The notes under the pieces are model-generated. The model was not told the DNA's origin, ran no database searches, and saw only the letters and a program-made list of their open reading frames with translations. Positions 24,625-33,587 of a stretch of 64,000 nt of DNA are shown here, in pieces. Each line of letters begins with the position of its first letter. The first letter of the stretch is position 1. Source of the DNA: Streptomyces xanthophaeus (lineage in GTDB: Bacteria > Actinomycetota > Actinomycetes > Streptomycetales > Streptomycetaceae); assembly GCF_030440515.1 (NCBI RefSeq), contig NZ_CP076543.1, forward strand, positions 6,666,001 to 6,730,000. Reading direction: 5' to 3'. Made by a program: the position numbers and the translations under genes.

Positions 24625-24927
24625 TCCGGTGGGCCTCGGTTCGGTACGGGCGGTCGGACCCGGATAGGTTCGGCCGGGTCCACCACAGGAAGTCCGTGCC
24701 GGACGACTCCGTCTGCGCAGCGCGCCCGCGCCTCGGGGGCGAGGGAAGGTTTCGCCGGGCGGCGGGTGGCCCCGGTCGAGGTCCGCGGTCCAGTAGACAA
24801 CGGTCACGGCGGCCCGCAGCCAGCGGGTGTCTGACCGGCCCGAAGGACCGCGGGCCCCGGCCACTGTTCTAAAGTCATCCTCTGCGACCAGACGTACAGG
24901 ACGTGCAAGCGCACAAAAGGGGACTCA
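24625..24927. other. Intergenic region before ppm1
   Basis: 303 bp without a recognised gene. It holds an 8-bp hairpin at 24656-24681 (GGACCCGG with CCGGGTCC) that may terminate the amidohydrolase transcript, and the ppm1 promoter must lie in its second half; TAAAGT near 24870 is a possible -10 element. Confidence 0.5.
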
Positions 24928-25737
24928 GTGAGCGACGGCGGACAGCGGACCTACGGACCGCTCGGTACGGCCTTGGTGATCATTCCGACCTACAACGAGG
25001 CGGAGAACATCGGGCTGATCGTCGGGCGTGTGCGCGCGGCCGTGCCCGAGGCCCACATTCTCGTCGCGGACGACAACAGCCCGGACGGCACCGGCAAGCT
25101 CGCCGACGAGCTGGCGGTCGGCGACGACCACGTCCACGTGCTGCACCGCAAGGGCAAGGAGGGGCTGGGCGCCGCCTACCTGGCCGGCTTCGTCTGGGCC
25201 CTGGAGCAGGGCTACGGGGTGATCGTCGAGATGGACGCCGACGGCTCCCACCAGCCCGAGGAGCTGCCCCGCCTGCTGACCGCGCTGGCCGGCGCGGACC
25301 TGGTCCTGGGCTCCCGCTGGGTGCCGGGCGGGCGGGTGGTGAACTGGCCGAAGAGCCGGGAGTTCATCTCGCGCGGCGGTTCGACGTACTCGCGTCTGAT
25401 GCTGAACCTCCCGATGCGGGACGTGACCGGCGGCTACCGGGCCTTCCGCCGGGAGACCCTGGAGGGGCTGGGGCTCGACGAGGTGGCCTCGGCGGGCTAC
25501 TGCTTCCAGGTCGACCTGGCGCGCAGGGCCGTACAGAAGGGCTTCCGCGTGGTGGAGGTCCCCATCACGTTCGTCGAGCGTGAGTTCGGCGACAGCAAGA
25601 TGAGCAAGGACATCCTGGTCGAGGCGCTGTGGCGGGTCACCCAGTGGGGCATCAAGGCCCAGGCTTCCAAGCTGCTGGGCAAGGACGGCGCCAAGGGCGG
25701 CGGCCCGGAGACCGGCAAGCCGGGCAGCGGGGCCTGA
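24928..25737 (+). CDS. ppm1: Polyprenol monophosphomannose synthase
   Basis: A 269-residue GT2 glycosyltransferase that transfers mannose from GDP-mannose to polyprenol phosphate. Motifs: IPTYNEAENIGLIVGRV, the DDNSPDGTGKLADEL region, the EMDADGSHQPEELPRLL metal site, and DVTGGYRAFRRETLEGLG. There is no C-terminal membrane domain, as in other soluble Ppm proteins. In S. coelicolor the orthologue Ppm1 (SCO1423, from memory) feeds protein O-mannosylation, and mutants resist phage phiC31; the same role is expected here. GTG 24928 follows AAAAGGGGACTCA. Confidence 0.93.
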   Translation: MSDGGQRTYGPLGTALVIIPTYNEAENIGLIVGRVRAAVPEAHILVADDNSPDGTGKLADELAVGDDHVHVLHRKGKEGLGAAYLAGFVWALEQGYGVIVEMDADGSHQPEELPRLLTALAGADLVLGSRWVPGGRVVNWPKSREFISRGGSTYSRLMLNLPMRDVTGGYRAFRRETLEGLGLDEVASAGYCFQVDLARRAVQKGFRVVEVPITFVEREFGDSKMSKDILVEALWRVTQWGIKAQASKLLGKDGAKGGGPETGKPGSGA

Positions 25738-25753
25738 TCGGGCCTGACCGGCA

Positions 25754-25774
25754 GGACACCCCTAGGGGGTGTCC
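25754..25774. terminator. Tight hairpin between ppm1 and fxsA
   Basis: A 9-bp perfect stem (GGACACCCC with GGGGTGTCC) around a 3-nt TAG loop, 16 bp after the ppm1 stop. It may end the ppm1 transcript or attenuate read-through into fxsA. Confidence 0.55.
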
Positions 25775-25825
25775 GGTACCTCCGGCTGAGGTCGCTTTTA
25801 TGCGGCCCCAGGCACACTGGATGCT

Positions 25826-26398
25826 ATGACGACCGGCATTTCCACGGCCCCCCGGCGGCGCTCGCCCGCCCGTACGTTCCTCCCCCTGGCGATCGCCGCC
25901 TGGCTGATCCTGGAGATCTGGCTGCTCACCGTGGTCGCGGACGTGGCCGGCGGGCTCGCCGTGGCCGCGCTGCTCGCGGGCGGCATCGTCCTGGGTGCGG
26001 TGGTCATCAAGCGGGCCGGGCGGCGTGCCTTCAAGAACCTGGCGAGCACCTTCCAGCAGGCCCAGCAGGGGCAGCAGCCCACTCCGCAGCAGCCCGGCCA
26101 GGGCAATGGCCTCACGATGCTGGCGGGCCTGCTCCTGATGCTGCCCGGCCTGATCTCCGACGTGGCGGGACTGGTCCTGCTGCTGCCGCCCGTCCGGGCC
26201 TGGATCGGCCGCAGGGCGGCCCGTTCGCTGGAGCGGAAGATGGCCTCGGCCCCCGCCGGCAGCTTCGGTGACGCCTTCCAGCAGGCCCGCATCCACTATC
26301 CCGACGGCAAGGTCGTCCAGGGTGAGGTCATCCGCGAGGACCGGCCCGGCCGAGAGGGCGGCCCGGACGCGGCGTACCGCCCGCCGCTGACCCCGTAA
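25826..26398 (+). CDS. fxsA: FxsA-family membrane protein
   Basis: A 190-residue protein with about four hydrophobic segments; the FxsA fold signature includes PLAIAAWLILEIWLLTVVAD, GGIVLGAVVIKRAGRRAF and LTMLAGLLLMLPGLISDVAG. A basic, Arg-rich cytoplasmic tail follows. E. coli FxsA protects against F-plasmid exclusion of phage T7; its role in Streptomyces is unknown. ATG 25826 is the first of the family-like sequence. It is flanked by hairpins on both sides, so probably monocistronic or weakly cotranscribed with ppm1. Confidence 0.9.
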   Translation: MTTGISTAPRRRSPARTFLPLAIAAWLILEIWLLTVVADVAGGLAVAALLAGGIVLGAVVIKRAGRRAFKNLASTFQQAQQGQQPTPQQPGQGNGLTMLAGLLLMLPGLISDVAGLVLLLPPVRAWIGRRAARSLERKMASAPAGSFGDAFQQARIHYPDGKVVQGEVIREDRPGREGGPDAAYRPPLTP

Positions 26399-26436
26399 GG
26401 GCGCGAGCCGAGTAGTCGGCCCATCCGGCAGACGGA

Positions 26437-26485
26437 CAAGCCGAGGGGCCCCGCCACACACTGTGTGGCGGGGCCCCTCGGCTTG
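26437..26485. terminator. Strong bidirectional terminator
   Basis: Two perfect 24-bp complementary arms (26437-26460 and 26462-26485) around a single central base. It separates the convergent fxsA and rbpA genes. Confidence 0.85.
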
Positions 26486-26501
26486 TGTATCCGTCCGGCT
26501 G

Positions 26502-26876
26502 TCAGGCGGACTTGCGGCTGTCCCGCGGATGCACGGCAATGTTCATGGCGCCGGAACGCAGGACTGCAAGCCTTTCGGCCAGCACTTCCTCCAGCTCCTC
26601 GCGGGTGCGTCGCTCCATGAGCATGTCCCAGTGCGTTCGCGCAGGCTTGCCCTTCTTCTCTTCGGGCCCATCCCCGTCCACCAGGAGTGCCATGGCGCCG
26701 CACGCCTTGCACTCCCACTCCGGCGGAATTTCTGCCTCAACCGAGAACGGCATCTCAAATCGATGTCCGTTCTGGCATGCGTACTCCACCGCCTGGCGCG
26801 GGGCCAGATCGATGCCGCGGTCCGTCTCGTAGCTGGTAACCACGAGGCGCGTACCGCGGAGAGCTCGCTCACTCAT
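26502..26876 (-). CDS. rbpA: RNA polymerase-binding protein RbpA
   Basis: A 124-residue actinobacterial transcription activator that binds the principal sigma factor and RNA polymerase. It shows the family core SERALRGTRLVVTSYETDRG at the N-terminus, a zinc-binding set (CQNGH then ECKACG), and the C-terminal sigma-interaction segment RTHWDMLMERRTREELEEVL. GGGAGG lies about 8 nt before ATG 26876. It is preceded by a sigma-R-type promoter, in agreement with rbpA being a thiol-stress target in S. coelicolor. Confidence 0.97.
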   Translation of the reverse strand: MSERALRGTRLVVTSYETDRGIDLAPRQAVEYACQNGHRFEMPFSVEAEIPPEWECKACGAMALLVDGDGPEEKKGKPARTHWDMLMERRTREELEEVLAERLAVLRSGAMNIAVHPRDSRKSA

Positions 26877-26937
26877 GAATCGTGCCTCCCGGGCTTGTCG
26901 CCCACAGGACAGGTGTCGCTGTCGTCGTCATCCGGTC

Positions 26938-26964
26938 AACGTCCGGTCGGCGGTATAGATTCCC
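26938..26964 (-). promoter_or_regulatory. Sigma-R promoter of rbpA
   Basis: On the minus strand: GGGAAT (26964-26959), an 18-bp spacer, GTT (26940-26938). This matches the sigma-R consensus GGGAAT-N18-GTT exactly and lies about 60 bp upstream of the start codon at 26876. Sigma-R controls the disulfide-stress response. Confidence 0.85.
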
Positions 26965-27189
26965 GCTCCGGGTCGTGCGTCGCCCGTCGTGCCGCCCCTT
27001 GTTGTACCCACCAGTGCCCGTTTTGTCACATCTGGCAGCAGATGTCACCCAACGTCCACGCTTCTTGAGCGCGCAGTAACGGTCCGCCTGGCAGGCCAAA
27101 GGCGTACACTACCGGCCCTTTGCTTCAACGTCTAAATTCGTTCGGAATTCGTTCGTGGATCCGGGCGGGGCGCACTCGCGGACCCACGC

Positions 27190-28626
27190 TCAGATCCGCT
27201 CCGGTACAGGATTGCCTGCCGCCTCCACCGCGCGCCGCACCGGCACTCGCGCCAGGAGCACGAATCCCAGTGCGAAGAAGACCACCAGCGAGATGATCGC
27301 GTCCCGGTAGCTGCCCGTGAGCTGGTACGTCAGGCCGAACACCAGCGGCCCCACCCAGCTCAGGCCCCGGTCGCTCATCTCGTACGCCGAGAAGTACTCG
27401 GCCTCCTTGCCCGCCGGCACCAGGTGCGAGAAGAGGGAGCGCGACAGCGCCTGGCTGCCTCCCAGCACCAGCCCGATCATCGCGGCGAGCGCGAAGAACC
27501 ACACCGGGGTCCGGGCCGGCAGGAAGTATCCGGCCGCCAGCGTCACCGCCCACGCGGCCAGCGAGCCCAGGATCGTGCGCTTGGCTCCGTAGATCCGGGC
27601 GAGGCGGCCCATGCCCAGGGCGCCCGCCACCGCCAGGACCTGCACCAGCAGCACCGCCCCGATCAGGGTGGACTGCTCCAGCTTCAGCTCCTCCGAGCCG
27701 TAGACGGAGGCCTGGGAGATCACGGTCTGCACGCCGTCGTTGTAGATCAGGTACGCGAGCAGGAACGACAGGGTCAGCGGATAGCGCCGCATGTCCTTCA
27801 GGGTGGCGACGAGCTGCTTCCAGCCACTGACGGCCGGAGCCGCCCCCGGCTCCCGCACTACGGCCCGGTCCCGCAGCCGGCGCAGCGGGATCAGGGCGAA
27901 GGCCCCCCACCACAGGCCCGCGGAGGCCAGGCAGATCCGGATCGCCATGCCCTCGGAGAGGCCGAAGGAGTCGTGCCCCATGTAGAGCACCAGGTTCACC
28001 ACCAGCATCACGGACCCGGCGGTGTAGCCGAAGGCCCAGCCCCGCGAGGAGACGGTGTCCCGTTCGTCGGGGGTGGAGATCTGCGGCAGGTAGGCGTTGT
28101 AGAGCACCATCGAGACGGACAGGGAGGCGTTCGCAACGACGAGCAGCAGGCCGCCCAGCAGATAGCGCTCACCGCCCAGGAAGAACATGGCGGCGGTCGC
28201 CGCGGCACCCGTGTAGGCCGCCGCCGCCAGCAGCGGCTTCTTGCGGCCGGTCCGGTCGGCGACGGCCCCCACCAGCGGCATCAGCAGGACGGCCAGGATC
28301 ACCGAGGCCGAGACGGCGTAGGCGAAGAAGGATCCGGCGCGCACCGGGATGCCCAGCGGGTGCACGAAGCCCTCGGCGTCCGCGGCAGCCTTGGCCACCG
28401 CGGTCAGGTAGGGCCCGAGGAACACGGTCAGCACGCTCGCCGAGTAGACCGAGACGGCGAAGTCGTAGAAGTACCAGCCCCGCTGCTCGCGCTTGCGTTC
28501 GGCGGTCGCGGCGGACGCGGCGGTCGCGGCGGTCGCTTCGGCCTCGGCCGTCTTGGCGGCCGCGGCTCTGTCGTCCTCCGCCCCGGGTTCCGCTTCCTCG
28601 GTCCTGCTGCTCTCTTCCGCACTCAT
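27190..28626 (-). CDS. MFS transporter of the UMF1/Atg22 type
   Basis: A 478-residue membrane protein with about twelve transmembrane helices and a long acidic/Ala-rich N-terminal cytoplasmic extension (about 50 residues). Family landmarks are RGWYFYDFAVSVYSASVLTV near residue 48, LMPLVGAVADRTGRKKPLLA near residue 115 and GLVLGGSQALSRSLFSHLVP near residue 386. UMF1/Atg22-like permeases are associated with amino acid or vacuolar efflux in fungi; the bacterial substrate is unknown. It follows the GDPD gene by 67 bp on the same strand, so cotranscription is possible. Confidence 0.87.
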   Translation of the reverse strand: MSAEESSRTEEAEPGAEDDRAAAAKTAEAEATAATAASAATAERKREQRGWYFYDFAVSVYSASVLTVFLGPYLTAVAKAAADAEGFVHPLGIPVRAGSFFAYAVSASVILAVLLMPLVGAVADRTGRKKPLLAAAAYTGAAATAAMFFLGGERYLLGGLLLVVANASLSVSMVLYNAYLPQISTPDERDTVSSRGWAFGYTAGSVMLVVNLVLYMGHDSFGLSEGMAIRICLASAGLWWGAFALIPLRRLRDRAVVREPGAAPAVSGWKQLVATLKDMRRYPLTLSFLLAYLIYNDGVQTVISQASVYGSEELKLEQSTLIGAVLLVQVLAVAGALGMGRLARIYGAKRTILGSLAAWAVTLAAGYFLPARTPVWFFALAAMIGLVLGGSQALSRSLFSHLVPAGKEAEYFSAYEMSDRGLSWVGPLVFGLTYQLTGSYRDAIISLVVFFALGFVLLARVPVRRAVEAAGNPVPERI

Positions 28627-28693
28627 GCGGTGTCCCCCTCGCTGGTCCCGTTCCGCAGCGGCATTCCGGCCCGGGCGAGGGGTGAAGGCCGAG

Positions 28694-29464
28694 TCAGGCC
28701 CAGGCCCCGCGCCGGTCCAGCACCGTGCGCAAGATGTCGATCCGGTCGGTCATGATGCCATCGACACCCAGGTCGAGGAGAGCCTCCATACGTTCCGGTT
28801 CGTTCACGGTCCAGACGTGCACCTGGAGTCCCCGCTCGTGCGCGGTCCGTACGAACCGGCGGTCGACCACGCGGATCCCGGCCTGGGTCTCGGGAACCTG
28901 CGCCGCCACCGCCCCCACGCGCAGCGCCGCGGGAATGGCGTACGAGCGCAGCCGCAGGCCGAGCACCCCGCGTACGCCGTAGGAGGTCGCCAGCCGGGGC
29001 CCGGCGATCTTCTGGGCGCGGGCCACCCGGCTCTCCGAGAAGGAGCTCACGCAGACCCGGTCCCAGATCCCGGCCCGGGCGATCAGGTTGACCAGCGGGT
29101 GCAGCGCCGACTCGGCCTTGATGTCGATGTTCCAGCGGGCGTCCGGGAACTCCTCCAGCAGCTCCTCGAAGAGCGGCAGCGGCTCGGTGCCCCCCACCCG
29201 GGCCTCGCGGATCCGCTTCCAGGGCAGTTCGGCGATCCGGCCCCGGCCGTCGGTGACCCGGTCCAGCGTGGAGTCGTGGAAGGCGACGAGTTTCCCGTCC
29301 ACGGTGGCGTGCACATCGGTCTCGAAGTACCGGTAGCCCGCTTCGGTGGCCCGGCGGAAGGCGGCGGCGGTGTTCTCCAGCCCGTCCGCGGCACCGCCCC
29401 GGTGCGCGAAGGGGATCGGAGCCGGGTGGTCCAGATACGGATGGCGAAGGCGTACGTGCGTCAC
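28694..29464 (-). CDS. Glycerophosphodiester phosphodiesterase
   Basis: A 256-residue GDPD that releases glycerol 3-phosphate from glycerophosphodiesters. Catalytic motifs are FAHRGGAADGLENTAAAFRR near residue 19, ETDVHATVDGKLVAFHDSTL near residue 41, and the WNIDIK segment near residue 112. There is no signal peptide, so the enzyme is probably cytosolic. GTG 29464 (MTHVRLRHPY) is chosen because the family sequence begins there; the open frame upstream is repetitive and unlikely to be translated. It is divergent from the MocR regulator. Confidence 0.9.
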   Translation of the reverse strand: MTHVRLRHPYLDHPAPIPFAHRGGAADGLENTAAAFRRATEAGYRYFETDVHATVDGKLVAFHDSTLDRVTDGRGRIAELPWKRIREARVGGTEPLPLFEELLEEFPDARWNIDIKAESALHPLVNLIARAGIWDRVCVSSFSESRVARAQKIAGPRLATSYGVRGVLGLRLRSYAIPAALRVGAVAAQVPETQAGIRVVDRRFVRTAHERGLQVHVWTVNEPERMEALLDLGVDGIMTDRIDILRTVLDRRGAWA

Positions 29465-29689
29465 GGCGGCAGTATGCCTCTTGTTACCCGTGGGGAGGGT
29501 GCGGCCCGGTGGCTGCGTGGTGAACGGCGCGCCGCCACAGCCGTGCGGCCCCCGCCGCCGGGCGTTCGGGTGCCCCCGCCCCTGGTCCGGGTGGCCCCCG
29601 GCGTGACAGGGTGTAGGGGCGGAAGCAATCCAATACGGGCCGCGCCCAGGGTCGGGCGAGGCCAATTCGACGAAGGTGGACCGGACAGC

Positions 29690-31192
29690 ATGGCCGAATG
29701 GACCTCAGCGGTCGGTGCCGCACAGCTCGCCCGCCTCATCACCTCCCAGCAGGAGCGGCCCAGCGTCCCCGGGGCGCGCAAGCTGCCCGCCTACCGGACC
29801 CTCGCCGACGGCATCCGCCTGCTCGTCCTCGAAGGCCGCGTCCCCGTCGCCGCCCGGCTGCCCGCCGAGCGGGAACTGGCCGTCGCCCTCTCCCTCAGCC
29901 GTACCACCGTCGCCGCCGCCTACGAGGCCCTGCGGGGCGAGGGGTTCCTGGAGTCCCGCCGCGGCGCCGGCAGCTGGACCTCCGTCCCGGCCGGGAACCC
30001 GCTGCCCGCCCGGGGCCTGGAGCCGCTGCCGCCCGAGTCCCTCGGTTCGATGATCGACCTCGGCTGCGCCGCGCTCCCGGCCCCGGAACCGTGGCTCACC
30101 AAGGCCGTCCAGGGCGCCCTGGAGGAGCTGCCGCCGTACGCGCACACCCACGGGGACTACCCGGCGGGCCTGCCCGCGCTGCGCCGGATGCTCGCCGACC
30201 GCTACACCGAGCAGGGCATCCCGACCATGCCCGAGCAGATCATGGTCACCACCGGCGCGATGGGCGCCATCGACGCCATCTGCAGTCTCTTCGCCGGGCG
30301 CGGGGAGCGGATCGCCGTCGAGTCCCCCTCCTACGCCAACATCCTCCAGCTGATGCGCGCCGCCGGCGTCCGCCTCGTGCCCGTCGCCATGGCCGGCGGC
30401 CTCGGCGGCTGGGACATGGACGTCTGGCGGCAGGTGCTGCGCGACTCGGCCCCCCGCCTCGCCTATGTGGTCGCCGACTTCCACAACCCGACCGGGGCCC
30501 TGGCCTCCGAGGACCAGCGCCGCGCGATGGTGGAGGCCGCCCGGTCGGCCGGCACCGTCCTGGTGGCCGACGAGACCATGGTGGAGCTCCAGCTGGACCC
30601 GGACCTGGTGATGCCCCGCCCGGTCTGCTCCTTCGACCCGGCCGGCAGCACGGTCATCACGGTCGGCTCCGCCAGCAAGGCGTTCTGGGCGGGCATGCGG
30701 ATCGGCTGGGTCCGCGCCGCCCCCGACGTGATCCGCAGCCTGGTCGCCGCCCGCGCCTACGCCGACCTCGGCACCCCGGTGCTGGAACAGCTCGCGGTGA
30801 ACTGGCTGATGCGGACCGGGGGCTGGCGGGAGGCCGTCGGGATCCGCCGCGAGCAGGCCCGGGAGAACCGCGACGCGCTGGTCGCGGCGGTCCGCCGGGA
30901 GCTGCCGGACTGGGAGTTCGAGGTGCCGCAGGGCGGGCTGACCCTGTGGGCCCGCGCGGGCGGGCTCTCCGGCTCGCGGCTGGCCGAGGTGGGGGAGCGG
31001 GTCGGGGTGCGGGTTCCTTCGGGGCCGAGGTTCGGCGTGGACGGGGCCTTCGAGGGCTACGTCCGGCTGCCGTTCACCGTGGGCGGGCCGGTGGCCGAGG
31101 AGGCCGCCTCCCGGCTGGCGGCGGCGGCCCGGCTGGTCGGCACGGGCGCGGGCGGCAGCGGTGCGGAACCGCCCCGCACGTTCGTGGCGTAA
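29690..31192 (+). CDS. MocR-type regulator: GntR HTH fused to an aminotransferase domain
   Basis: A 500-residue fusion. The N-terminal winged HTH (about residues 27-100) reads KLPAYRTLADGIRLLVLEGR then LSLSRTTVAAAYEALRGEGF; the class I aminotransferase-like domain (about 140-490) contains ADFHNPTGALASEDQRRAMV and the PLP lysine in GSASKAFWAGMRIGWV near residue 329. MocR proteins use PLP or amino acid adducts as ligands. No vitamin B6 or GABA gene is adjacent, so the target is unknown. ATG 29690 is the only good start. It is divergent from the GDPD gene. Confidence 0.92.
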   Translation: MAEWTSAVGAAQLARLITSQQERPSVPGARKLPAYRTLADGIRLLVLEGRVPVAARLPAERELAVALSLSRTTVAAAYEALRGEGFLESRRGAGSWTSVPAGNPLPARGLEPLPPESLGSMIDLGCAALPAPEPWLTKAVQGALEELPPYAHTHGDYPAGLPALRRMLADRYTEQGIPTMPEQIMVTTGAMGAIDAICSLFAGRGERIAVESPSYANILQLMRAAGVRLVPVAMAGGLGGWDMDVWRQVLRDSAPRLAYVVADFHNPTGALASEDQRRAMVEAARSAGTVLVADETMVELQLDPDLVMPRPVCSFDPAGSTVITVGSASKAFWAGMRIGWVRAAPDVIRSLVAARAYADLGTPVLEQLAVNWLMRTGGWREAVGIRREQARENRDALVAAVRRELPDWEFEVPQGGLTLWARAGGLSGSRLAEVGERVGVRVPSGPRFGVDGAFEGYVRLPFTVGGPVAEEAASRLAAAARLVGTGAGGSGAEPPRTFVA

Positions 31193-31342
31193 GCCGCCGG
31201 ATCGGCTGCTCGCTGGTTGTGGCGGGCCGGGTGTGTGCCGGGGCGTCCCCGCAGGGCGCCGAGTGCAACCACCCCCCCGTACGGTCCGGCTCCCCGCCAC
31301 GCTCGGCGTCCGAGGAGATGCCCCGGCGCGGCCCGGCTCCGT

Positions 31343-31371
31343 CGTAGCCGGCCCCGTAGCGCCCGGCTACG
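31343..31371. terminator. Hairpin between convergent genes
   Basis: A 9-bp stem (31343-31351 with 31363-31371, CGTAGCCGG and its complement). The minus-strand stop codon of the FtsK-like gene (31367-31369) lies inside the stem. Confidence 0.55.
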
Positions 31372-32995
31372 AAGCCTCGGCCTCGGCCGGTACCTCCGGG
31401 GCGTCCAGGGCCGAGCCCTGCGCGGGCGGCTGCCCCTGGACCGGCTTGGTCAGCGTGCTCCGGTCCCGCCCGCCGATCCCGCCGGGTGCGAGCCGGTCCG
31501 GCAGCAGCTCCAGCACGGCCTGGCGGTACGCCGGGTGCGTGCCCTCGTCGTAGGGGTCCGGGGTGGCGGGCACCTGAAGCCGGTGCACGGGCCCGGTGCC
31601 GAGCCGGGCGTACCCGCGCCCCGGCGGCACCTGGGCGGTCGGGGTGGTGTGCGGCGGCAGCCCCAGTACGTCGGCGACCTGCTGGACCGCGGCGGGCCCG
31701 AGCACGACGCGGGCGCGGGTGTGCTGCCAGACGGCGTCGTTGAGCAGTTCCAGGTGCCCGAACTGCTCGGCCACCACCACGGTGACGTGTGCGGGCCGTC
31801 CGTGCCGCAGCGGCACCTGCAGCTGGGCCAGCGGGTCGGGGCCGCCCTCGGCGACGGAGAGGTGGGCCAGCACGCTCGGCTGGTCCAGCAGGATCCACAG
31901 GGGCCGGCGGGTGTCCTCGGGCGCGGGCCGGCCCACCTCCCGGGCCCGGTGGGTGGCGATGAGCCGCCGTTCGGTCTCCTGCGCGGCCCATTCCAGCGTG
32001 GCCTGCGCCCCGGTCGGGCCGCATTCCACGGCGAGGACACCGCTGCGGCCGGACAGGCAGGAGTACTCACCGCTGCCGCCGCCGTCGACGATCAGTACGT
32101 CGCCCCCGTGCCGCAGGGCCTGCAGGGCCACGGAGCGCAGCAGGGTGGAGGTGCCGCTGCCGGGCTGGCCTACGGCCAGCAGGTGGGGTTCGGTGGAGCG
32201 GGGCCCGGTGCGCCAGATCACCGGCGGCACGTCCCGGGGCTCGTCGCCCTCCAGGACGGGCAGGGTGCGCTGTACGCCGCCGGCGTCGGTGAATCCGAGC
32301 ACGGTCTCGCCGGGGGAGGTGACGAACGGCTGGGCGGCGATGCCCGTCGGCAGTGCCGCCAGCACCCGCAGGTCGAGCTGGTTGCCCTCCTCGTCCCAGT
32401 CGAAGAGATACTCCCGTCCGCGCCCGGACTTGGCGTGCAGCAGTGCCTCGATCCGGGCCCGTGAGGTGGCCTCGCCGTCCGTGAAGTAGGCCGGGTAGCG
32501 GATGTGGAGCCGGGTGATGCGGCCCGCCTCGTCGAACTCGTAGTCGCTGAAGGCCTTGTCCCAGTCCCCGCCGTGGGCGAAGAGCGGACTCGGGTCCTCA
32601 GGGATGGAGAAGTACGGCACGAGGGCTTCGTAGAGGGAGCCGAGCCGTTCGGTCTCGGTGTCGCTGGGTCCGGTCTTCGCCGGGGTGCGGTCGCGTCCGT
32701 GCCAGGCCGCCGCCGCCATGAGGGTGATCAGGGCGAGGAGGGGGCCGTAGGAGACGAGTGCGACCACCAGGACGCAGGCGGCTCCGAGGAACAGCGCGGG
32801 ACCACGCTTGTCCTTGGGGGTCTGCGACCACCGGCGTCGCCCGGCCGCGGCCAGGATGCGCAGGCCGCGTCCGATGACGAGGAGCGGATGGAGGACGTCC
32901 GTGGCACTGTCGGCGGCCGTGCGAGCGAGGTCGCGGCCCCGGGCCAGCGACGTGGTGCCGCTGCTGAGGATGCGGGGAAGTGGGCGCCGGGCCAC
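31367..32995 (-). CDS. FtsK/SpoIIIE-like ATPase with degenerate Walker A
   Basis: A 542-residue protein with about two membrane helices (around residues 68-100, LFLGAACVLVVALVSYG then LLALITLMAAAAWHG), a middle alpha/beta region and a P-loop domain from about residue 275. The P-loop reads VGQPGSGTSTLLRS: the usual lysine is Thr, and the presumed Walker B (LWILLDQPSVL) has Gln rather than Glu after Asp. It resembles FtsK/TraB-type DNA translocases but may not hydrolyse ATP normally. Gene 64 bp upstream encodes a small membrane protein. C-terminal tail is disordered. Confidence 0.75.
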   Translation of the reverse strand: MARRPLPRILSSGTTSLARGRDLARTAADSATDVLHPLLVIGRGLRILAAAGRRRWSQTPKDKRGPALFLGAACVLVVALVSYGPLLALITLMAAAAWHGRDRTPAKTGPSDTETERLGSLYEALVPYFSIPEDPSPLFAHGGDWDKAFSDYEFDEAGRITRLHIRYPAYFTDGEATSRARIEALLHAKSGRGREYLFDWDEEGNQLDLRVLAALPTGIAAQPFVTSPGETVLGFTDAGGVQRTLPVLEGDEPRDVPPVIWRTGPRSTEPHLLAVGQPGSGTSTLLRSVALQALRHGGDVLIVDGGGSGEYSCLSGRSGVLAVECGPTGAQATLEWAAQETERRLIATHRAREVGRPAPEDTRRPLWILLDQPSVLAHLSVAEGGPDPLAQLQVPLRHGRPAHVTVVVAEQFGHLELLNDAVWQHTRARVVLGPAAVQQVADVLGLPPHTTPTAQVPPGRGYARLGTGPVHRLQVPATPDPYDEGTHPAYRQAVLELLPDRLAPGGIGGRDRSTLTKPVQGQPPAQGSALDAPEVPAEAEAS

Positions 32996-33064
32996 GGGCG
33001 TCTCCTGGAGTTGTGGGTGTGACGGTGTTCCGGGTGCTGCTGGTGCGGCTGCCTGATGGCCGGG

Positions 33065-33259
33065 CTAGAGCTTGATCCCGCCGAGCAGGCTCGCGAGGCT
33101 CGCCGTGCTCGCCGTGATGCTCGGGGCGATGGCGGAGCCGGCGAGGAAGAAGCCGAAGAGCGCGCAGACGAACGCGTGCGTCAGCTTCATCCCGTCCTTC
33201 TTGAAGAAGAGGAAGCAGATGATGCCGAGCAGGACCACGCCTGAGATGGACAGGACCAT
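33065..33259 (-). CDS. Small membrane protein, SCO1415-like
   Basis: A 64-residue protein with two hydrophobic helices: SISGVVLLGIICFLFF and THAFVCALFGFFLAGSAIA, joined by KKDGMKL, followed by a Ser/Thr/Ala tail. It lies 69 bp upstream of the FtsK-like ATPase on the same strand and is a likely operon partner; streptomycete homologues recur in this location (from memory). Function unknown. It is divergent from the ankyrin gene. Confidence 0.75.
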   Translation of the reverse strand: MVLSISGVVLLGIICFLFFKKDGMKLTHAFVCALFGFFLAGSAIAPSITASTASLASLLGGIKL

Positions 33260-33587
33260 GAGGTTTCTCCTGGTTGGTGGGGACAGTCACCATCAGTTCT
33301 TCCAGGCTCACAGGAAGTATCAATGCGACAAAAGGTGCATACGGGTGAATTCCTGGGTTTTTCACTTGACCGGCTCAGCCCGGCTGGCGTGCCCGGCGTG
33401 CGGGGGGTCGAAGGTGATCATTGCCTCGGCCCGACCCGGACATGTGCAGGCCAGGGCGCTACTCTGGCGATTCACCCGTACGGACGCAGCGCCGTGCACC
33501 CCCCTGCCCGCCCGGCCCCAGCCGGGTCTTCGACGTCGTGACGGGTGGGCGGACCATGTCAGCAACGAGTGAAAGGCGGTACGAACC
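33260..33587. other. Intergenic region between divergent genes
   Basis: 328 bp with no convincing gene. It should contain the promoter of the small-membrane/FtsK-like operon on one strand and of the ankyrin gene on the other. It is locally AT-richer (33290-33370) but no strong -10/-35 pair was seen. Confidence 0.5.

Noticed and set aside
24570..24872. 100-codon frame overlapping the end of the amidohydrolase gene
   Set aside because: Arg/Gly/Pro-rich, overlaps the real gene and runs into the ppm1 upstream region without a start signal.
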